DNA of 64,000 nucleotides from Mesaphorura yosii (GCA_009869945.1 WIXG01000224.1:1-64000); one strand, 5' to 3'. Positions 46,724 to 58,451 are shown, counted from the first letter of the stretch. The notes: a model not told the origin generated them from the sequence alone. Made by a program: numbers and translations.

Positions 46724-47478
46724 ATGGAAGTCTCACGCTGCTTTAACGAACCCGACTACGATTACTTGGCTAAAATCGTTCTTTGTGGGGACTCTGGAGT
46801 TGGCAAGTCCAATTTGTTACTACGAATTACGAATAATGAGTTCAACTTGGAATCCAGATCGACAATTGGCGTGGAATTCTCAGCAATGACCATGAAAGTT
46901 GGAAAGAAAATTCTTAAGGTTAGGCTTCTAAGTGCCTTATTGCAAAGTTGTCGAGCATTTTGCCGTGATTTTGATCAGTCTTGTGTCCAATTTATTCATT
47001 ATTGCAGGCTCACATTTGGGATACGGCGGGTCAAGAGAGGTACAGTGCCATCACGTCTGTTTACTATCGCGGAGCAATTGGAGCCTTGCTGGTTTATGAC
47101 ATTACAAAACGGCTGACCTTCGAAAATACGGAAAAGAGACTCAAAGAAATTCGAGACAATTCGGATCAGAACGTTGTCATTATGCTCGTTGGAAACAAAT
47201 CGGATCTCCGCTACTTGCGTGCAGTTTCCACAGAGGAGGCCATGGCCTTCGCTGAGCAACAGGGAATCAGCTTTATTGAGACCAGTGCACTGGAATCTAC
47301 AAATGTTGAGCTAGCGGTGCATAACATTATGCGGGAGATCTGCCGGGCGGTGGAATCCAACAATTTGGAGAAAATTGAACGTCATCCCAACATTCGCCCT
47401 GGACCAGACGATGAGAACAGACCTGCCTCTGGACCCAACATGCCATCGACCAACAAAAGCTGCTGCAGGCTAGTGTAA
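46724..47478 (+). CDS. Rab11-like small GTPase
   Basis: Exons 46724-46918 and 47008-47478 give 221 aa. All GTPase motifs are intact: GDSGVGKS, the switch I segment [15 protein letters not shown] (characteristic of Rab11/Rab25), [13 protein letters not shown] and ETSA. It ends in SCCRLV, a two-Cys prenylation site resembling the Rab11 CCxNI ending. Rab11 regulates recycling endosomes. Divergence from canonical Rab11 is marked: MTMKVGKKI in place of the usual SIQVDGKTI, EKRLKEI in place of the conserved WLKEL, and a Pro/Asn-rich hypervariable tail. It may be a lineage-specific Rab11 duplicate or a Rab25-like protein. AATAAA at 47534. Confidence 0.92.
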
Positions 47479-47908
47479 TTGTAAAAATATTTGAATTGAT
47501 GGTAATTTGATGTGATAAATAATTAAACAACATAATAAACTTGGAATAAATTGTGTTAAGTTGAGAATAGCTTTCTATTTTATCCGGAAGAGCGGCAAAC
47601 CGCTAACAAAACATCATTTTTGAGAAGAATGATGCTCATGTTCTCATACATGTGAGAAAATTTCGTATGCAAAGCGAATAAAAGAAAGGCATTGGAATTT
47701 TCACAAAAGTAAATAACCTTTTAAACATTTAATATGTAAATACATAGTACACGCAAATTCCAAAATATCAATTTATTGCACTGATTCATTCATTTTACGT
47801 TTAAACAGTTATCACATTCTATTTTCTTTTTCGGCTAACTTCAAAATCTTGTAAATTATTCCCACATCCACAAGTCGACAAGACATTCACCGCAAATCAG
47901 CCCGGTTT
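47479..47908. other. Convergent 3' region between Rab and PYCR
   Basis: AT-rich, non-coding. AATAAA for the Rab gene is at 47534-47539, and a reverse-strand signal (TTTATT, 47772-47777) could serve PYCR. Confidence 0.55.
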
Positions 47909-49215
47909 TCATTTGCCAGCTATTTTGCCCAATTCCTCACTTCTCTTGGTCGATGCTTCCACTGCACTGATCAGCGCATTTCGCACACCATTCTTCTCCA
48001 TTTCGGCAATACCGGCAATTGTTGTACCAGCAGGCGAACACACACTATCTTTCAGAATGGCTGGATGAACTCCATCGCTAAGGAACAGCTCAGCGGCACC
48101 TTTCATGGCTTGCGCAGCTAATTTCAAACTGGCTGCACGTGGAATACCAACCCGAACTGCACCATCTGACAAGGCTTCCATGAGAGGAAACATCTGCAAC
48201 GTGCAAATGAAGCGTCAAATCAATCTTCGAGCAAACAAAGGGCTTTTTACAATTACTCACAAATCCTATTGCACAACCAATCATAACGCCATGTGCGTGC
48301 GCCTGTGCTTCATCGATTCGGAGACAAACGCCAGTTTGAGAAAACAATGTTGTGATTATATGTTCGTCTTGTTCAATGGCACGCCCTCCCAGGCAATAAG
48401 CTGCAAATAGCAAACAGGAATGAATCTAAGAAAGACCAAGTTGAAATATGAAATGGAGAAACAAAGCGAATCAAGCAAACCTGCACATCCGGCTTTCACT
48501 CTCAGTCCCATGTTTGGCATGATACGCGCGATTCTGACTGCTGGAACAGCCGCCAAAGTATGAGGCGATGGAGAGAATTCCGGAAACTGGTCAAGATTTT
48601 GCTGCTTCACTTTGGCCCAAAACAACGATCGGATTAACATCTCATGAAATTGTTGAAGAGAAATGCCAGCCAACACAGACAAATGAAGCTTGTGGTAAAG
48701 TCCAGCGGTTGTCTGGGCTCCCACTTGATCCTTGACTTTGTCCAGCACTTTCGGAAACATCTGAGGCTTTACCGCCCAGAGAATTGTATCAGAATCTTCA
48801 ATGACTTTACCTGAATTAAAGTTTCAAATTAAAATAGTGCATATTAGCATTAAACTTCATGCTTACTCGATAGAGTACTGTGTGCTTACAATTGTCGGTG
48901 GTGGTCATACAGCCATGATTTTGCCATAAACTTAGGCGCTGCAAACTGGTCCCACTTACGATCACTTTGCTCGGATCGACGACCTCTTTCAGAGAATAAG
49001 AAATTCATAGTTCGCACCCTATATGGACGTGCTTCGTAATTATTGCAACACCTACTTAGTTCGAACAATGGCAGTAATATTGCTTTAGCCATCTGTCCAC
49101 CGCCTATTACTCCAAGAGTTCCACAGAGTTTTTCATATTCAATCGCATTGGGTGGCGCTGGAGGCAACCCGGATGCGGAACACGACTGCGAGTTTTCAGC
49201 TTCAGTGGCAGGCAT
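47909..49215 (-). CDS. PYCR: Pyrroline-5-carboxylate reductase
   Basis: Exons 49215-49056, 48985-48890, 48810-48481, 48400-48261, 48193-47909 give 336 aa. The Rossmann start is LGVIGGGQMAKAIL after a 36-residue Ser/Pro-rich N-terminus. Then come VDPSKVIVSGTSLQRL, DTILWAVKPQMFPKVL, VRIARIMPNMGLRVKAGCAG and the C-terminal signature DSVCSPAGTTIAGIAEMEKN. It reduces P5C to proline with NAD(P)H, the last step of proline synthesis. The family normally has VSIAAG-type and MPN(T/L)P segments; here they read SGTSL and MPNMG, suggesting a divergent copy. The ATG at 49215 is the first in frame. A BED zinc-finger pseudogene lies just upstream on the same strand. Confidence 0.92.
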
Positions 49216-49459
49216 TGTACACAGACGATTGGAATCCAATTTGGAATGGACCCGTTCTCAGTGTTAATCCTCCAACGGTAGTCCGTGTCTTCAATGCTGC
49301 GTTGGTTTTGTAATGAAGACGTTGAAATAATTTGAGGAAAATCTAAAAATGAAAACAGTTTTGCTTTCAAACTTGGAAAACTCATCAAGTATAATACGAA
49401 AAAATGGAACTCACTATGGGCGTTTTCCACTTCCAAGCCGTTTTCTTCCACTTCAGCTT

Positions 49460-50481
49460 TTACAACACCCTCAAAATTAATCTCCGACTGATGTTCAAGT
49501 GCAGAAGATTTCGGTGGTGCGTCTGTACTAAGTTATTTACATTTCCAAGAAGATTATCATGGGAGTTATTTGAATCCAACAATGATAATGCTGATGGACG
49601 GTTGGAGTAGGTGTCACCACGAACTATTAAATCAGCGTGGTTCTTCCGCAGATGCAGCTGGAGTGCACCAGTTGAACAATCTCGAGTCTTGGTGTAATTG
49701 AGCCTATGAATCAAATCAATCGTCCATCAATCATCACGCGTATTCCAAATTCTAAAATAGCTTGAAATATTTTTACTTACGGGCAGTGTTTACAATAATA
49801 GCGATTTTCTACTTCGTTGTAGTTAAAATGCTCGTGAACGTTTGACCTCTTGGGTCTCGAATATCTCGATTTACGAATTGGTCCTAATTGGAATGGAAAG
49901 TGCTTGTAGAAAATTTCGGACCGGATACGAATAGGATTGGAATCACAAACAGCTGACTTTTCTCTGCCGCCGTAGTTGAAACTTTCGCTTGAATTATCTC
50001 CAGAACCTTGTCTGGCTAGTAGGTGTTATTAAAACGCAAACCGTTTTCGAGATTCGGAAGGATGCTAATAGGAGGATGTCCACCGGACTCAGGAGAGTCT
50101 AATAGCTGATAGTCGTACATCTCTGCATCATTCTCCCTCATTTCTTCGCCCAAACACTCATCTTCGGCATGGTCATCATGAATGAAATGATCACCCGTGG
50201 TTTAGGTATTTCCATTGCGAGCTAAGCTTGGTGGTTTCCTACTCATAGTCGGACTATGAAACTTCTCTTTCTGAGCTTCTGTGTTAATGATAGTTGATGC
50301 TGACAATGACCAGCTTTGCCCCGGACACCGAGACCTTGGCACAAGTGGAGGCGGTGAATCTGACTTGAATACCTCTATATCACTAAACTAATCAGTGGCA
50401 ACGACGGTGAACTTGAATTTCTGACAACGAAGCACAAATCAAGTCCCCAGAACTCGCGTCTTCGCTGTCTGCATTCTGCAT
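49460..50481 (-). pseudogene. BED-type zinc-finger gene remnant
   Basis: A clear BED finger is split by one intron: HEHFNYNEVENRYYCKHCP (upstream exon ending at 49781) joins LNYTKTRDCSTGALQLHLRK with NH following (exon 49703-49460). Together this has the C-x2-C...H-x(4-5)-H pattern of BED fingers. Upstream, the sequence from an ATG at 50481 (MQNADSEDASSGDL) has coding-like Ser/Asp/Glu/Pro composition but is cut by in-frame stops and at least one frame change before the finger. BED fingers are typical of hAT transposases and of domesticated factors. The decay suggests a dead copy, though small unseen introns could explain part of it. Confidence 0.65.
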
Positions 50482-50923
50482 TGTTAAACTAAAGGCAAAC
50501 GGGATTTGCTACATCGAATCGTTTCAGTTCCCTCATTTCGATTCGATTTCGTTCGGTTGAACCCGAACCGAACGAAAGCATATTAAAACGCTTACGCTTT
50601 GCCCTGCGAAGACGGGCATTTATAACAAAGCTATGCACAAGCAGTTTTGGGTTTGGGATCCGAATCCGATGAGACCTTTTGTAACAGAAGATCTCAGCGT
50701 GCGTCGTGTTCTGTTGCAATTGAAATGACAGAGCCAATAATAAACTGGAATTGCAGAACAATGAACTTCCTTTTATTCGGAATAAATATCTGGCGTGATC
50801 CATTGAATTACCAAAATGTAAAGCATATCGTAAAATCACAGTTAAAGCAACGCAATTAAATAAAAACAGAACAATAATCAGGCAGCATTGATTACCCAAG
50901 AATTCTTTTGTACGTAGAGAGAA
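50482..50923. other. Intergenic; no gene seen
   Basis: A 136-codon minus-strand frame spans most of this gap but begins at TTG and has no family features. It contains a run of GTTCGGTTGAACCCGAACCGAA-like GAACC/GTTCGG complementarity near 50552-50574 that could form a small hairpin. Confidence 0.4.
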
Positions 50924-52470
50924 CTATAACGATTGTTGATAATGCATTTGCAGTAACTCACTTAAATTGGCCTCTAAAATGTCAACTTCGTCAAACTTCT
51001 TGGCCAACCTGGCTTCGTCAATCCATTTTCGCATATTTCTAATCTGTATTTCCATCACGTCCGTCGACTCATCGATGCCTGTAGTGTCGGGTTTACTTGA
51101 AGTCCACCCGTCCACAAACTTCACCACTCCTGTAACTGCTGGTTTTCCGGAAGCTGCGGCTTTTTCTGGGACAAGTCGCAACCCACTGAGAAAGTCACGA
51201 ATCCAGTTGACAGTGCTTGTTCTAATGCGGGCTCTTAACCTTTTATCAGTTTCACTAATTACGTCCACTTCACCACTGTCATAACCAAGCACGAGTATTT
51301 TCTTACTTAAAATATCTATTTTTTCGGTATTCTTAATAATATCATTGCGAAAGCTAGTTGCCAATTCGATGCTGTACAAACTTTCTCCTTCCATTAAGCT
51401 GGAAATCATACGAACATATTCCACGTTCTTACTTTCGCATTCCTGCTGCAGCAATCTTAGCTTATCATAGAACTGTGTAATTATAGCTTTAGATTGACTA
51501 GCTAGAAATTGCTTCTTGGCGACTAAGTTGTAGCAAAAGGAACAGCATCGTAAATGGTAGTTTTGATCCCGGACAACTGGATCTAAACTGAACGATTGGT
51601 TTCGAGCTGAGGAAGCAAGCACCGATAGCCCTTGTTGAGTTAGGCGATCAGCAACTGTTTCTTTGCGCGGTGCAGGAATGTCTCGAACAATTGAAATGCC
51701 CATTTGGTTCTTGATTATTGATTCGCCGAATTCTCGAGAAATGAACGCAGAACAATTCTCACAAAGTATTGAACCACAGAGGCGACAATGGTGCTTTCTA
51801 AGAAGGAGGTTGAAGGGCTGTGTACAGTCTGGACAACGGTGCACTATTTTCTCGTCAATCCACGAGACAATTTCTTGCTCTTGTGCTGGAGTAGAAATTG
51901 AAATAACAGGCGTCATATAGAGCATGTAATTTAATTTAACAGTCACATAATTTGCCTTTATTGGTACCTTTTCGTTTCCCACTATCTTCACAGTACAAGG
52001 TCAACAGCTTTTGAAGTCTGATCAAGATTTTGTTAGCATCCGATGAATGTTTCTCAACTTGAACGGTACGGATTTTCTTGAACGTGTCATAGTGTGAGAA
52101 TATCTTCCCGTCAGTAATGTTGTCCGTATACACGTCGAAATATCGAGCTGGTCCACGTAATAATAGAGGTGCCTCATCCGAGCCTTGCGCTCCAGACCCA
52201 TTCCCATTCGTGCCACTTGAATTAATCGTCAATTTGTTCTTTGCCTTTTCAATCAAACCTAAAGCAAAGTACCGAAGCATATATAATTACAATCGTGCTT
52301 TCGTGCTGGATAAACAAACATAATCTGGAAAATCGTGTGGTACCTTTAATAGATTTGAGTTCATCTTGAGAATGTTGGCTTTGGTAATGACTTAGAAGTA
52401 CGTTGGGGTTTGTGAACTGGGCATGACAATCTGCGCAAATGAAGCCTTCCTTGATTGCTGACGTCGACAT
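50924..52470 (-). CDS. RBSN: Rabenosyn-5 (FYVE-finger Rab5/Rab4 effector), short form
   Basis: Exons 52470-52344, 52258-51968, 51885-50924 give 459 aa. An N-terminal C2H2 finger (FICADCHAQFTNPNVLLSHY, then QSQH) is followed by a linker with ARYFDVYTDNI. A FYVE domain comes next (about residues 150-260) with CPDCTQPFNLLLRKHHCRLC, SILCENC and RCCSFC. The RKHHCR motif binds PI3P. The last 50 residues (IQIRNMRKWIDEARLAKKFD then EVDILEANLSELL) match the Rab5-binding helical hairpin. Rabenosyn-5 tethers early endosomes with VPS45. Human RBSN is 784 aa with NPF motifs for EHD1; no NPF stretch is seen here and the central part is short. Rab11-like is a near neighbour, but physical linkage does not prove functional linkage. 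Confidence 0.93.
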
Positions 52471-53555
52471 GTTCAACCAATGGAAAACTAGTCACTTATC
52501 AGTGCGTCCTCGAATTCCCTAGTCTTGACCGATCAACATTCTAGAAATGAAAATGCACCAATGAATGAAATAATTCTCTCTGGGGTTGATCTTTGTCATT
52601 CTCAAATATTCTCATGATTGAGGGGCTGGGGTATGCAATAACGACCAAACTACCCGATTTAGAAGTGCAACTAAAAGGTCATTATTGGATTGATGCACTT
52701 CCCAAGTAACACTTCAATTACTTACCGAGTTATCGATGTCAATTCCTACAGCGGTCAAGGCTTTCTCTGTGTCCCTACCGATTGCCGATAACAGCTCAAG
52801 AATTGGAAATCCCTGAAACTTTGGGCGTCTTGACGTATCTAAATAGGAATTTAAAAATGGGTGTAGTTTCATGTTGCACCAACTCGAGATTTGAACGCGA
52901 AAGCTGCCGGGATGTGGCTGCAAAAATCGAAAGATCAAGGGAAGTTATCATACGAGATGGCTTATTCAGCTAGAAGCTCGTGTGAGCATAGCGCAAGCAT
53001 GACAAAGAGTTTTTCAGTACAGTCGGCCATTGCTTGTAGTTAAAAGTCAGAAATCACTATCATCGTTCTTAAATCTGAATTGTGGACGGATTCTTGTCCG
53101 TGATTCATGATTGCACACGAGCACATATTCACAGAACCACTTGTGTGTTTGTGCTGGTATTCACAGTTCCAAGCATCCCTGATTTAATGTCAATGAGAAA
53201 CAGAGCCACATGTGCGCGTTTGTTATAAACAATTCTATTGAATTTTAATGCGCTTGGCACTGCTATAAATGGATTTTCCATGTCCGTGAGGAGCGAGATT
53301 GTGGCCACAGTAAACGCAAATAACTTTCCGCATCAATTAAGACTTTGTGCGTTCCGACAAAAATCCGTGCGGCAAAGATTACAAAATCAACATTCGCCTT
53401 CTGCGCACTGCTTTGAAATATGGTTCGATGACGCTGTTTCTGGGAACAATAACAATTATCAGATTATGAAATTAATTATGCGAATTTCTGGATTTTTCCA
53501 AAATATCGCAACTTTGCTGTTTGAGTCATATTGTTCATTGTTCCTGGATATTAGC
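52471..53555. other. Intergenic; no gene seen
   Basis: 5' flanks of RBSN (-) and of the small secreted protein gene (+). No recognisable coding content. Confidence 0.5.
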
Positions 53556-53563
53556 TATATAAA
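53556..53563 (+). promoter_or_regulatory. TATA box
   Basis: TATATAAA, 82 bp upstream of the ATG at 53645. It is followed about 30 bp later by a CAGTTTCAGT stretch that could hold the initiator. Confidence 0.7.
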
Positions 53564-53644
53564 TGTAGCAAAAGTTGTTCAGCATTTCAGTTTCAGTCTG
53601 AAACCTTCCAAAATTCACAACCTCTCAACTTCCATTTTGCTAAA

Positions 53645-53962
53645 ATGGCTTCAGTCAAGATCTTCGCTTTCTTGTTGGTTGCAGCTTGCCTCTTCCTGCA
53701 AGTGTCACAAGGCCAGGAAATCCAAGCGCTGTGCAGAGATATTCCTCGACAAGGCCCTGTGGAAGCGGCAGTCATCAATGGCACGTGCACCATGGTGGGC
53801 GAAACCATTTGTTGGTCGCAGGTCACACCACCACCGACCAGTGGGAACAACGGAATCTTTTATCGCTGTGGAACAAACGGACAGTATGGAACATTCAGAT
53901 GTCCCATTGGCACTCCAAACTGCAGCCAAACTGCAAACATCTTCGGGTGTGCGTGCCGCTGA
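53645..53962 (+). CDS. Small secreted eight-cysteine protein
   Basis: One exon, 105 aa. A signal peptide (SVKIFAFLLVAACLFLQVSQ) is cleaved probably after SQG, leaving about 82 residues with eight cysteines: ALC, GTC, TIC, YRC, FRC, PNC and the terminal GCAC pair. An even number implies four disulfides. Asn-Gly-Thr and Asn-Cys-Ser sequons are present. TATA box and AATAAA (54013-54018) frame a short, compact transcript, as in abundantly expressed secreted peptides. I do not recognise the family; lectin-like, protease-inhibitor or antimicrobial roles are all possible and none is shown. Confidence 0.85.
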   Translation: MASVKIFAFLLVAACLFLQVSQGQEIQALCRDIPRQGPVEAAVINGTCTMVGETICWSQVTPPPTSGNNGIFYRCGTNGQYGTFRCPIGTPNCSQTANIFGCACR

Positions 53963-54018
53963 GATGGAGAATAACTTAAACTATTTGGACTATATTATAA
54001 GACGAGCTCAGCAATAAA

Positions 54019-54940
54019 GTCTTAAGCACTTTGATCTTCATTGTTTAACAATTTTTGGCCTTAACTTTCATGTAAATTAAAATCGCAATGCAATTACATT
54101 TGAGTCTGAATAGAAACAGCCACTTAATCCCGGCAGCGCCGAGTTTGGCTTCCCGAATGTCATATTTCAAACTTCACGAATTCGATAACGCGGGTGTGTT
54201 TGAAAATCATCCCGACAATCTGAACTTACGCATTAAACTAAAACTAAAGTCCGTTTAACTAAAAATGAGATGAACCAGCATCAAGAATTTCCCTTGCGCT
54301 CTTGACGCCAATCATTTTTCCATCTGCTTCCTCCTCAAGCAATCAAAAACGGTTCGACTCTGTTCAAATCCTATGAAAAAGTCTAAATCTTGGCTACGAC
54401 ACCATAAAACAGATACAACGACAAGCAACGGCACAAGACAGCAAGTATGTTTATAAATGTTATCATGTTATGCGACTATTTTCATGGAGAATTGACATTA
54501 CGAAAATACCATTTGTGTGAGAATGGGACAGACTTATTCGCAGTAGTATAAAGAATTGCCCCTGCAAAGTTTGCGGACCAATTATCCCAACATTTACATA
54601 CCTGTCCGAGAGCCAATTGCCAGCGCGTGGCGGACAGGGACAATTTCATGTGGTCTCGGCTCAAGTAGTCACTGATGGAACACAATGAACTGATAAATTC
54701 CACTAGATTAAGCACGTGAAATTAACATTGCAAGCAACCCCAGATTAAGTAAACAAACTATGCATTGACCAGCGCCCAGTATCAAGTCAAAAGTGAGTGA
54801 CCCGATAACGAGTGTGAAACGCACGAATCCTGCTGCAGGGTTATCTTCCCACTTTGTTGGTGTTGCCTGATTGCCTCTTTCGACTAAGTTCAGTTAGTTG
54901 CTAATTTCATCTCAGTCAGAGTGCATCGTTTTTATTCAGG
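54019..54940. other. Intergenic; no gene seen
   Basis: A TTCAGTTAG stretch near 54890 matches the arthropod initiator consensus (TCAGTY), about 50 bp before the UGT ATG. Nothing else is recognisable. Confidence 0.45.
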
Positions 54941-56652
54941 ATGAAAATATTGCTGTCCAAAGTGATATTTGTGGCTAGTCTCATTTTCCTGAACCTCGTT
55001 CAAGATGTTATGGCAGAAAAAATCGTCGTGCTATCCTTTTTCACGAGCAAAAGCATGCGAAACGTGTTCGATCCATACCTGAACGACTTGGCGGCCCGTG
55101 GTCATCAGATTACGGTAGTTTCGCCTATTCCGGGGAAGGAGGTCCCGGGAATTCGCAACATTTACGGTCCGACAATGACTGAGGAGCTGGACAAGATGGG
55201 GAATATATTTGATCTCCGGTTAAGTCTTGGCCGATCCGCCAATCCACTGTTTCTTCCCATATTTGAAGGCGTCTGTCACGGTCACTACCTGGTTCCCGAA
55301 GTGCAAGCACTGCGCAACGAGAAATTTGACTTGGTTATCATAAATGGGCTGACGAATGAGTGCGTGTACGGACTCGTGGATCATTGGAACACGACGGTCA
55401 TAAGCTACCTTACTATCGCAGCGCCGATCTGGATCACAAATGCACTTGGAGCACCAACTCCTCCGTCCTTCGTGCCGCTTCATCTTATCGGGCTAACGCA
55501 CGAAATGAGCTTCTTACAAAGAGTGCAGAATATTATTGGCCATTGGTGGATTCTTTTTGTGCGAAACTACATTTTTGCTCCAAGAATGGAACGAATCTAT
55601 CGAACATATTTCCCAAATGCGAGGTCAGTCCAAGAAATCGACAAGGATATTAGTCTTGTCCTGATGAACAGTCACCCGCTCATAAACTATCCGCGACCAC
55701 TCCTGCCCAACATGATCGAATTTGGAGGAATCCACTGTCGACCTCCCAATCCATTGCCAAAGGTAGTTGCTAAAACACTCCTGTTTATTCGATTCTGATG
55801 TTACAATTGCATACTTTATCGCAGGATCTTAAGGATTTCGTAAATGGATCTGGCTCAGATGGCTTCATTCTATTCAGTCTGGGCACCATCGTCAGGGGAA
55901 GTGACATGCCTGAAGAATTCCGGTTAGCCATCTTGAATACGTTCGCCAAGCTGAAACAGCGTGTTTTATGGAAATGGGAGACAGAAACGATGCCAGACCT
56001 TCCTCCAAATGTCAGACTGAGCAAGTGGCTGCCTCAGCAAGATTTGTTGGGTCACCCAAAGATAAGATTATTCGTTACGCACGGAGGCTTGCTGAGCACA
56101 GAAGAAGCAGTTTATCATGGCGTGCCTCTGCTCGGAATTCCCATGGTGGTCGATCAAGATGTAAGCAGCAAGCGAAGTGTTAATACTTTGAATAGGTTCA
56201 TAGCCTAAGTTTTATTTCCTCAGCTTAACATGGAACAAGCTCAATATCACGGGTATGCCCTGAGGCTGGAACTTGGAATGATCACCGAGGAATATTTCAC
56301 CGCCAAGATTAAATCCATGTTAGAGGATGAGCGGTTTGCCCAAAAGGCCAAGTATCTGTCCAAACTCTTCCGTGATCAGGCCGACAGACCACTGGACCGA
56401 GCAGTGTTCTGGACTGAGTACGTCATGCGACACAAGGGAGCCAAACATCTCCAGTCAGCCGGGAAAGATCTTAATACTATTCAATACCACTCCATCGACG
56501 TGCTTGCATTTCTGGCGGTGGTGTTTACTGTAGCCGTTATTCTGATCGTCTCTGGGTCACAACGGGTTTTCAGAGCAATAATGAGGACTTTTAGTGCAAG
56601 GGGCAAAGCTAAATCTTCAAGGTGCACAAACAAGAATAAAAAGAACCTTTGA
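54941..56652 (+). CDS. UDP-glycosyltransferase (UGT family 1)
   Basis: Exons 54941-55762, 55825-56160, 56224-56652 give 528 aa, a normal UGT length. Signal peptide (IFVASLIFLNLVQDVMA), N-terminal aglycone-binding half starting VVLSFFTSKS with ARGHQITVVSP, and the UDP-sugar-binding signature from VRLSKWLPQQDLLGHPKIRL through FVTHGGLLSTEEAVYHGVPL to GIPMVVDQ. One C-terminal membrane helix (VLAFLAVVFTVAVILIV) is followed by a basic cytosolic tail (Lys/Arg/Asn-rich), as in ER-resident UGTs. It conjugates sugars to lipophilic hormones, pigments or xenobiotics. The conserved N-terminal catalytic His is at GHQI-type position; assignment of substrates is not possible from sequence. Confidence 0.95.
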
Positions 56653-57032
56653 ATGAAGAACAATAAGGCGAAGACAAACTTTCTCTCTTTGTTCAATTTT
56701 CACTTTAGCAGCTTGCAGAACTTTCACCGCCAAATTGCGAGCTTTCACAGAAAATCGATACTTGCATTTACATCGCAGCATGCATATGTCATCAGATGTG
56801 GTAGTCACTACGAGTTTGACACATAAGAAAGTCACAAAGGAGGTGAAGTCATACAACTGTGATTGCATAATTTGTGCCTTGCAGCTGTTTATAAGCATTT
56901 GAGCTGAGAATCAATCCAATCAAAGGGTGTGATATTGATTTAGGACTGCTTAGCGTCAGTTTAATACAAAAACTGGATAAGAGGGTAGAGGAACACAATG
57001 AAGGACAACTTTGAATTCGCAACCTTTCAAAG
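56653..57032. other. Intergenic; no gene seen
   Basis: Short gap between UGT and the Cys-rich membrane protein gene; no recognisable signals beyond AT-rich stretches. Confidence 0.5.
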
Positions 57033-58451
57033 ATGAAGATACTCGTCAGTATCATCCTGGCCGCATTAGGATCAGGTTTATGTAGCACTGAACCTTCAGA
57101 TTCCACTGACAAGATTTACAAGAAAAGTTCTGGACAAGAACCTGATCAAGAACGCGAGCAAGATGACGATACGATACAAGTTTACAACGCAATTGTACCT
57201 GACAGCCATCAACCGACGTCCAAGGAATGTCTGCAGTATTGCCACGTGTAAGTCTCGATAAATCCTCGAGTGGGCGATAAATATATGCATTGGCCTTCTT
57301 TATTGCAGGGAGTGCGCTAGATTGCAGAGCGACGAAGATATAGCAAAAGATTTTCAGACCACTAGAAGATGCATGTTGGCTAACAAAGTCTGCCACTGCG
57401 CGTACGTTGAATGTATGTATTACATGTGTGTCGCCCATTTATAACTTGTTCTCGCTCTTTCCTGTAGTCCGAAGCCAGATGACTTCAATCCAGCCGAATG
57501 TCACCTCTTTTGCAAAAAGTATAATGAAGCTTTTTTTCAATTTGTGACAGGAATTTTTTTCTGATAACTTTCAAATTCTCATTCCGAATAGGGACTGCAA
57601 CAGCTTCAATTTTCGTGTATTTTCGGTTTCGCAAGACCTCTTAAAGTTCCCAGGAGCGGCTAACGAGGCAAGTAGAAAGGCTAGGAAATGTGAGGAGTGG
57701 AAACCAAGATGTAATTGTGGGTGAGTCTTTACTCGTGTAACGGAGGTTTAATTTGGTCATAATAGACTAGCATGATTGTTAATGTGTAGTTCCGACACCA
57801 ACTCCAATTCTAAAACCTTATATCCAATCATAAATGGTGGGAATTCCGTGGTGCCAGTCGACGGCGATGGTTGGTTCCAGAGTCCACCGGGCACAATGTA
57901 CACGTCCAGGCGCCACGCAGCGTAACAACAATTACTTAATTCAAAATTGCTTGTGGCTGTTCTAACATGATTTCACACACATCCTTGATACAATCTTTCC
58001 ATAGAAATTCATTCTTCCCGGGTGCGATCGTAATTTGCATGGTTATAAGCGTTCTTACCGCTGTGATAGTCACGGTCATTGCTTGTCGTCAGCAATTCCG
58101 TTTCAGACCAGAATCATATTATCGTAAGTTCACAGCCATTGCTATTAGAAGCTGAAGACTTGCATCTTGTCTTGTTTTACTTGCTTGATTGCAGAGAGGA
58201 ATCTCGGAGCAATCAGTACCGCGCCATCAAGCGGAATCGGTTTCATTTCTGTACAGCTCTCAGGACAACCGCACCCTCGTGTCTGGAGCTATGACACCTC
58301 TGGGGCTTCCCCTTTAATTACATCGCTCCATGGTTCGCATTATCCGCAGCAGCAATTCGAGAACATTCACGCACAGCCGCCGCCATCTTTTCAACCTGCC
58401 GCACATGCGTTGCCTGAGTACGAACCACCTCCTCCGTATCCTGGAAAGTAA
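57033..58451 (+). CDS. Type I membrane protein: two Cys-rich modules, TM helix, PPxY tail (Shisa-like architecture)
   Basis: Exons 57033-57247, 57309-57401, 57468-57518, 57592-57720, 57790-57897, 58005-58123, 58195-58451 give 323 aa with all phases matching. Signal peptide (ILVSIILAALGSGLCS), an acidic linker, then two modules with the pattern C-x3-C-x3-C...C-x6-C-x-C: CLQYCHVEC...CMLANKVCHC and CHLFCKKDC...CEEWKPRCNC. The C-x3-C plus C-x-C spacing resembles a CS-alpha/beta fold (inference). After a linker, one TM helix (GAIVICMVISVLTAVIVTVI) leads to a Pro/Gln-rich tail ending EYEPPPPYPGK, a WW-domain (PPxY) ligand. If the donor at 57898 is skipped, the frame stops at 57925 and gives a 207-aa secreted form. 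Cys-rich ectodomain, TM and PPxY together recall Shisa/CYYR-type adaptors, but orthology is not shown. Confidence 0.75.

Noticed and set aside
49107..49451. Minus-strand frame overlapping PYCR exon 1 in another frame and spliceable to the BED remnant
   Set aside because: A phase-compatible splice exists, but the translated part within PYCR exon 1 has no independent features; read as PYCR shadow.
50489..50899. 136-codon minus-strand frame with a hydrophobic start
   Set aside because: Begins at TTG, no conserved motifs, no promoter or splice context.
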